A stretch of 36,261 bases of DNA from an uncultured Bacteroidia bacterium (GTDB lineage: Bacteria; Bacteroidota; Bacteroidia; J057; CALDDN01). A program made the position numbers and the translations under genes. The DNA lies in contig CALDDN010000068.1 of the NCBI GenBank assembly GCA_937936615.1, forward strand, positions 1-36,261, given 5' to 3'. Every line of letters begins with the position of its first letter. The first letter of the stretch is position 1. Shown here piece by piece: positions 31,477 through 36,261 of the stretch. Below the pieces are notes generated by a model. The model was not told the origin of the DNA, made no database searches, and worked only from the letters and a program-made list of their open reading frames with translations.

Positions 31477-33192
31477 ATGCTCCATCGTCTGCGTGTACAG
31501 AACTATGCATTAATAGAATCGATTGAAGTCGAGTTTGCTAGCGGCTTAAATATATTGACTGGCGAAACAGGTGCTGGCAAGTCGCTGCTTCTAGGGGCAC
31601 TTAATTTGGCCCAAGGCAGGCGATTCGACAGCAGCCTTCTTGCACAGAAAGGAAAGAAATGCATAGTTGAACTTGAATTCCGATTTGATTCAGAACCAGA
31701 ATCTATTCGTCAATTTCAGGATTCAGACTGGTACGAAGCCGATCTATACAAATGCCTGATCATTCGTCGAGAAATAACATCTTCGGGAAAATCACGGTCA
31801 TTTATAAATGACACGCCTGTATTGTTAGACGAACTCAAAGCATTGACAGAATACCTGATTGAATTGCACGGCCAGCACGAAGGCCAGCAAATACTTGAAT
31901 CAAAAAATCAAATTCTTGCGCTGGATCAATATGCGGGCATAACAGCCCAGGTTCAGGCTTACGAAACGATCTTTGACGAGTACAACAAACTGATAAAAGA
32001 AGTTGATGTATTAAAAGCAAGTGAGGCTGAATCAAAAAGAAAGGCTGACTATTTGAAATACCAGATAGATGAAATTAAAAAAGCTGATATTCAGTATGGC
32101 GAAGAGCAGCTGCTTGAACAGGAACTGAAGTTGCTGCATCATGCTGAACTACTGGTCGAAACTTTAGGCCATGCCATTCATGTTTTAGATCGTGATGATG
32201 AATCGATAAACAGGCGACTAATAGAACAGGAAAAAAAGCTGTCAAAAATTACGGATATACACGATAAAATACAGGAAGAAATAGTCAAGCTTGAACAGGC
32301 GCGAATTTTAATTGAAGACGCGGTCAGTGAGTTGGAGCGGATCGGAGGCAGTATCGAAGCAAATCCCAAACGCTTGGCGTATCTGGAGGAGCGATTGTCT
32401 CTTTATCATAAATTGAAAACAAAGTATTCGGCCACTTCTGCCGACCAATTGATAGATATTGTAAAAGAACTGGAACAAAATTATAGTCAGCTTGAAGAGC
32501 AGGAGGGTAAAATTACTAAATTAGAAAAAAAGATAGATGAAATAATTCCTGAAATAACCAAAATAGGATTCGATATAGAAAACGAACGGATTAAAGCTGC
32601 TTCAGAACTTTCTAGGAAAATAGAAAGCATTCTGGCGGAAGTCGGGCTCAATAAATCCGAGTTCAAGATTGAAGTCGATCGAATCAAGTCTGATGGAGTC
32701 GAAATAGAAAAAGGGATCAAGGCAAATAAAAGTGGTTTTAATCAGGTTACATTCCTGATTCGAACCAATCCCGGGCAGCCAGTTGCCCCGTTGAGCAGTA
32801 TTGCTTCAGGTGGTGAAATATCCAGAACAATGCTTGCGCTAAAAGCTGCCCTGGTTCAGCGTATCAAGCCAGCCGTACTTATATTCGATGAAATAGACAC
32901 GGGAATCAGTGGAGAAACAGCACTCAAAGTTGGGTATGTAATGGATCGAATTGCAGAATCGAACCAGATGATCGTAATAACGCACTTGCCTCAGATCGCA
33001 TCGAGGGGCAGCCAGCATTTCAAGATTTACAAAGAAGTTATCGATGGAAACACTTTTTCACGAATAAAAAAACTGACTCCTGAAGAACGAATAAATGAAA
33101 TTGCTGTCATCATGAGTGGCGATGCACCAACGACTAGTACATTGAAAAGCGCAAGGGAGCTAATCTCACTGAAAAAGAACAGGAATGCATAG
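31477..33192 (+). CDS. recN: DNA repair protein RecN
   Basis: The 571-residue SMC-like ATPase has LRVQNYALIESIEVEF at the N-terminus and Walker A GETGAGKS (29-36). GKSRSFINDTPV and LIELHGQHEGQQIL follow, then a long coiled coil (about 150-390), the ABC signature ASGGEISR (near 443-450), Walker B LIFDEIDTGISG (about 468-479) and the ITHLPQIASRG switch. RecN acts in double-strand break repair by tethering DNA ends. The gene is very AT-rich for this window, with lysine- and glutamate-rich coils and frequent ATA codons. It overlaps the next gene by eight bases. Confidence 0.97.
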   Translation: MLHRLRVQNYALIESIEVEFASGLNILTGETGAGKSLLLGALNLAQGRRFDSSLLAQKGKKCIVELEFRFDSEPESIRQFQDSDWYEADLYKCLIIRREITSSGKSRSFINDTPVLLDELKALTEYLIELHGQHEGQQILESKNQILALDQYAGITAQVQAYETIFDEYNKLIKEVDVLKASEAESKRKADYLKYQIDEIKKADIQYGEEQLLEQELKLLHHAELLVETLGHAIHVLDRDDESINRRLIEQEKKLSKITDIHDKIQEEIVKLEQARILIEDAVSELERIGGSIEANPKRLAYLEERLSLYHKLKTKYSATSADQLIDIVKELEQNYSQLEEQEGKITKLEKKIDEIIPEITKIGFDIENERIKAASELSRKIESILAEVGLNKSEFKIEVDRIKSDGVEIEKGIKANKSGFNQVTFLIRTNPGQPVAPLSSIASGGEISRTMLALKAALVQRIKPAVLIFDEIDTGISGETALKVGYVMDRIAESNQMIVITHLPQIASRGSQHFKIYKEVIDGNTFSRIKKLTPEERINEIAVIMSGDAPTTSTLKSARELISLKKNRNA

Positions 33193-33553
33193 GTATTACA
33201 TTGTTATACTATTTATTACTATTTTGGTAAATTCGTGTATTCAAACACCCAAGCCAATAATTGACCAGGAGAGCGATAAGATTACACGGGCTGTTGCTGA
33301 ATTGATTTTGGTTCAGCATGCAGTGAGTTCCACGCCTCAAAGTCAAGAATACCGTGATTCTCTGAAATGTCTTTATCGAAATCGCATTCTGTACAAGTAC
33401 AAGCTTGATAGTTTGACTCTCGCGAAAAAAATAGAAGCCTGGCATATACACCCGATACTTTTAGATACATTTCACGCAAACTTATTGAATCATTTAAACT
33501 TGCTTCAAGTCGGTGAGGAAATGAATCGTATACAGAAAACATCGAATCCGTGA
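33185..33553 (+). CDS. DUF4296 family lipoprotein
   Basis: The 122-residue product has a short lipoprotein signal (YYIVILFITILVNSC, C18) and a helical DUF4296-like domain: KITRAVAELILVQHAVSS, then the YRNRILYKYKLDSLTLAKKIEAW segment typical of the family. The function of DUF4296 is unknown. It starts eight bases inside the recN end, and its stop overlaps the mutS2 start (GTGA), so an envelope lipoprotein is wedged between two DNA-repair genes in one translationally coupled unit. Confidence 0.8.
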   Translation: MHRYYIVILFITILVNSCIQTPKPIIDQESDKITRAVAELILVQHAVSSTPQSQEYRDSLKCLYRNRILYKYKLDSLTLAKKIEAWHIHPILLDTFHANLLNHLNLLQVGEEMNRIQKTSNP

Positions 33554-35994
33554 AACCATTCGAAGTATACCCATCAGACGGTCTGAAAAAAATTAAACTG
33601 GATGAAATTACTAAGCTTGCAGCACAATACTGCATTGGTGAAGAGGGACGCCATTTAGTATTGGATATTCAACCCCAGACAGACATCAAAGTAATAAAAC
33701 TGGAACTGGAACTAGTCGATGAATTCAGAAAGCTGCTTGTTTCGTCCAATCGACTTACTATAAACTACCTGCCGCCTATAACGAGACTCTTCAATTCCCT
33801 TCGCGCAGGAACTCCATTTCTGACTGCTGAAGAATTGTTATTGATTCTGAGATGGCTGCGTACGCTTTCAGGTGCTCTGAAATTTTTTGATCAATATAAA
33901 TCCGAATACCCCAAACTGGCCGAGCTTTACCCGACAAAGCCGCCCTCTCCTGTATGGATTGGAAAAATTGAGCGAATCATTACCGACGATGGTCAGGTTC
34001 GCCCCAATGCCTCCTCTTACTTAGTCAAACTTCGCCATCAGCAGGCAGAAATATCCGCCCAGCTCCGGCAAACTCTTCAGGTTATATTGCGTGATGCCAA
34101 AGCACAGGGCTGGAGCGACGATAAAGAACTGGTTATTCGTAATCAGCGGCTGGTAATTCCTATTAAGTCAGATTTTAAGGGCAAAATTAAAGGATTGATT
34201 CACGATTTGTCTTCAAGCGGACAAACCGCCTATATTGAACCTCTGCAGGCTGTTGCTTTGAATAATGAGCTGCGAGAGCTGGTATTAAAAGAAGAAAATG
34301 AAATCCGGCGTATTTTAGTTGAAATCACCGAAGAATTAAGGCCTCATGTGGATGAGCTGATTCCAGCAGCTCACTACCTGGCCCGAATTGACAGCCTGCG
34401 AGCGAGGGCTTTGCTGGCTATTCAGATGAATTGCAGTCTTATAAATCTTGATCCCAATGGACGTGAGTTTAATCTGATTCAGGCACGACACCCACTTCTG
34501 ATCGCAGAAAAAGGATTGGAACGGGTTGTACCCCTCGATTTGAAATTGGATTCGGTTCGACGAATTCTTGTGATTTCAGGCCCAAATGCAGGTGGGAAGT
34601 CGGTCGCATTACAGACAGTGGGCTTACTTCAAGTGATGCTGCAAAGTGGGTTCTTGGTTCCAGCTGATCCTCGATCGACTTTTCCCATAGTTCGACGCTT
34701 ATTTATAGATATAGGTGATAACCAGTCATTACAAAATGACTTAAGTACCTATTCTTCTCATCTTTCGCTAATGAAAGTAATATGTGAAAAGTATGAAAGT
34801 AATAGCCTGCTGCTATTGGATGAATTTGGTGCGGGAACAGACCCCCAGCTGGGTGGGGTGATTGCAGAGGCTCTTTTGCGGGAATTTGCCCGAAGGCGTG
34901 GATTTGGAATCATAAATACCCATTACAGCAATCTGAAAGAAGTTGCCGAACGGCTGCCATCTCTTGTAAATGCTGCAATGCTCTTCGACTTGTCTTCCAT
35001 ATCTCCTACTTTTCGTCTGGAACAGGGTTTGCCCGGCAGCAGCTTTGCTTTTGAAATCGCACGGCGAGTCGGAATTCCCGAGCCGGTACTGCGACAGGCC
35101 CAGGAACTGGCGGGAACAGGTCGAAATGAGATCGAATCGCTTATCCAGACCTTACGCAAACAAAGCGAAGTCTTCGAACAGCGTGAGCTTGAACTCAATC
35201 GGAAAGAAAATCAGCTCAATGAACTGATTCAACAGAACCGGCGGCGTGAAAAGGAACTACAGGAATCCCGCCAGGCTTTTCAGTCAAAGCGAATTCAGCT
35301 GCTGGAGAAAATGAGAGCCGAAGCCCAACGACAAATTGACCATACCATTGATTCGCTGAAAACTCAGATTATTGAACGCAGTGCCCTGCTTAAAATTCGA
35401 AAACAACTCGATGCCGCTTTGGGGCAGCTGGAAAATGAAACAGAGCCGGCTATCGATTTTTTTTCGGAAAATACTCTGGAAGTTAACACGCCAAGCCCTT
35501 CAGTTCCCAATGAATTCATTCCTCAAGCTGATGGAACCTATGTGCGATTGATTCAAACCAATGCTACCGGACGATTAATCAAAGCCGGTAAGAAACGCAG
35601 CCTGGTTGAAATTGGAAATCTTCGACTTACCGTTAAAAATGATGAACTGATTCTCCATAAAAGTGCATCCGCCGTCGAATCCACCAAGTCGACCGATTCA
35701 GGAAATGCCACCCGTCTGGCCAGCCCCGAGCTTACTTCGAAAACCAGCAACAAAATAGACATTCGAGGCTACCGTGTTGAAGATGCGCTGCCTTGTGTGC
35801 GTGATTTTATGGATGAAGTCATCGTCAGTGGACTGGATCAAGTTGTCATTTTGCACGGTAAGGGAACGGGTGCTCTCCGTATGGCCATCCGAAAATACCT
35901 CAAAGATCAATACAGCCAAATTAAAAGCTTGCGGGATGCCAGCGACGATACCGGTGGCAATGGCGTAACGGTCGTCGAACTGACTTATTCATAG
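33550..35994 (+). CDS. mutS2: endonuclease MutS2
   Basis: The 814-residue product has the MutS2 layout. A MutS core contains the VRPNASSYLVKLRHQQAEI segment and GLIHDLSSSGQTAYIEP, Walker A GPNAGGKS (344-351), Walker B LLLDEFGAGTDP (D424, E425) and NTHYSNLKEVAE. A coiled coil follows (about 520-625), then a KOW-like region, then a C-terminal Smr domain (DIRG at 737, HGKGTGALR from 769). MutS2 suppresses recombination and in some bacteria splits collided ribosomes. The start is GTG 33550, overlapping the preceding stop. Its end overlaps the convergent PAP2 gene by six bases. Confidence 0.97.
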   Translation: MKPFEVYPSDGLKKIKLDEITKLAAQYCIGEEGRHLVLDIQPQTDIKVIKLELELVDEFRKLLVSSNRLTINYLPPITRLFNSLRAGTPFLTAEELLLILRWLRTLSGALKFFDQYKSEYPKLAELYPTKPPSPVWIGKIERIITDDGQVRPNASSYLVKLRHQQAEISAQLRQTLQVILRDAKAQGWSDDKELVIRNQRLVIPIKSDFKGKIKGLIHDLSSSGQTAYIEPLQAVALNNELRELVLKEENEIRRILVEITEELRPHVDELIPAAHYLARIDSLRARALLAIQMNCSLINLDPNGREFNLIQARHPLLIAEKGLERVVPLDLKLDSVRRILVISGPNAGGKSVALQTVGLLQVMLQSGFLVPADPRSTFPIVRRLFIDIGDNQSLQNDLSTYSSHLSLMKVICEKYESNSLLLLDEFGAGTDPQLGGVIAEALLREFARRRGFGIINTHYSNLKEVAERLPSLVNAAMLFDLSSISPTFRLEQGLPGSSFAFEIARRVGIPEPVLRQAQELAGTGRNEIESLIQTLRKQSEVFEQRELELNRKENQLNELIQQNRRREKELQESRQAFQSKRIQLLEKMRAEAQRQIDHTIDSLKTQIIERSALLKIRKQLDAALGQLENETEPAIDFFSENTLEVNTPSPSVPNEFIPQADGTYVRLIQTNATGRLIKAGKKRSLVEIGNLRLTVKNDELILHKSASAVESTKSTDSGNATRLASPELTSKTSNKIDIRGYRVEDALPCVRDFMDEVIVSGLDQVVILHGKGTGALRMAIRKYLKDQYSQIKSLRDASDDTGGNGVTVVELTYS

Positions 35995-36261
35995 CCAGAC
36001 CTGATACTGAATCATAAATACAGTCAATGCCGTAATAATGCTGGCTGTGTATACTAGAGGAGTCATCCAAAAAGTATTAGAAAGAGTGTATTTTGTAATA
36101 GATTGCCTGAGCCGTGTTTTCGAACCGAGGTAACCGTAGATAGCGATTGAGCATAGCGTACCCAGCGCACCTCCTGCCAGGACATCGCCCAAAAAATGAG
36201 CACCTACATAAACCCGAGTCAGCATCACAAACCAAACGAGAAAAGCCAGCCCCAATGCAGC
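35989..36261 (-). CDS. PAP2 family phosphatase, C-terminal part (runs off the right edge)
   Basis: The frame is open to the window edge; 90 codons are visible. LTRVYVGAHFLGDVLAG matches the third PAP2 phosphatase motif (SRxxxxxHxxxD) with the catalytic histidine and aspartate, and is followed by a GALG helix and two more hydrophobic stretches. Members remove phosphate from lipid phosphates such as phosphatidic acid or undecaprenyl pyrophosphate. The N-terminal motifs lie outside the window. Its stop overlaps the end of mutS2 on the opposite strand. Confidence 0.85.
   Translation of the reverse strand, partial: AALGLAFLVWFVMLTRVYVGAHFLGDVLAGGALGTLCSIAIYGYLGSKTRLRQSITKYTLSNTFWMTPLVYTASIITALTVFMIQYQVWL

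Noticed and set aside
1-36261. tRNA, rRNA, CRISPR, insertion sequence or prophage content
   Set aside because: I looked for T-loop motifs, regularly spaced repeats, transposase or integrase domains and terminal repeats and found none.

Overview
The window reads as a chromosomal segment from a member of the Bacteroidota. The evidence is threefold. Many genes carry the Bacteroidota -7 promoter element TAnnTTTG close to the start codon. Several families are typical of that phylum: DUF1573, DUF4296, DUF2027-Smr, the TPR/phosphosulfolactate synthase pair, the THUMP-like methyltransferase and the lipoprotein with an N-terminal Ig-like domain. No rRNA, tRNA, CRISPR array, transposase or phage gene was seen. 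The left ~28 kb is GC-rich and densely coding; from about 28.6 kb to the right edge the DNA is clearly AT-richer although the genes there (recN, mutS2) are ordinary housekeeping genes. Genus cannot be told from the sequence alone.

Layout. 1-3.1 kb (minus): the N-terminal part of a cytochrome c oxidase subunit II with a duplicated membrane module, an outer-membrane barrel-like protein and an O-antigen-ligase/polymerase. 3.1-3.5 kb: a divergent intergenic region with nested inverted repeats. 3.5-7.5 kb (plus): TPR protein, phosphosulfolactate synthase, a lone complex I subunit H and a 2[4Fe-4S] ferredoxin, closed by a strong terminator. 7.6-8.6 kb (minus): two lipoproteins. 8.9-15.6 kb (minus): cca, a TMTC-like TPR glycosyltransferase, hypoxanthine phosphoribosyltransferase, a DUF2027-Smr protein, ferritin, a DUF2007 zinc-ribbon protein and a SnoaL/NTF2-like protein. 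15.7-18.0 kb (plus): DUF1573 protein, FAH-family hydrolase, HupE/UreJ protein. 18.1-20.7 kb (minus): recR and a GT2 fusion protein. 21.1-22.2 kb (plus): a DUF4190-like membrane protein and a 40-residue membrane peptide, each followed by a hairpin. 22.2-25.1 kb (minus): nadE and nadK, which together make NAD and then NADP. 25.4-29.7 kb (plus): DUF423 protein, M32 carboxypeptidase, LysE-type exporter and Ig-like lipoprotein, tightly packed. 29.8-36.3 kb: an orphan ORF, a THUMP-like methyltransferase, recN, a DUF4296 lipoprotein, mutS2 and the 3' part of a PAP2 phosphatase.

Most of the window is conserved core metabolism, genome maintenance and envelope biogenesis. I found no clear new defence or mobile system. 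The points most worth a second look are the duplicated N-terminal module of the oxidase subunit, the GT2/degenerate sugar-transferase fusion, the nested inverted repeats at 3.2 kb, the palindrome in front of nadK, the small membrane ORF at 22.0 kb, the very short distance between promoter and start codon in many genes, and the composition change near 28.6 kb.
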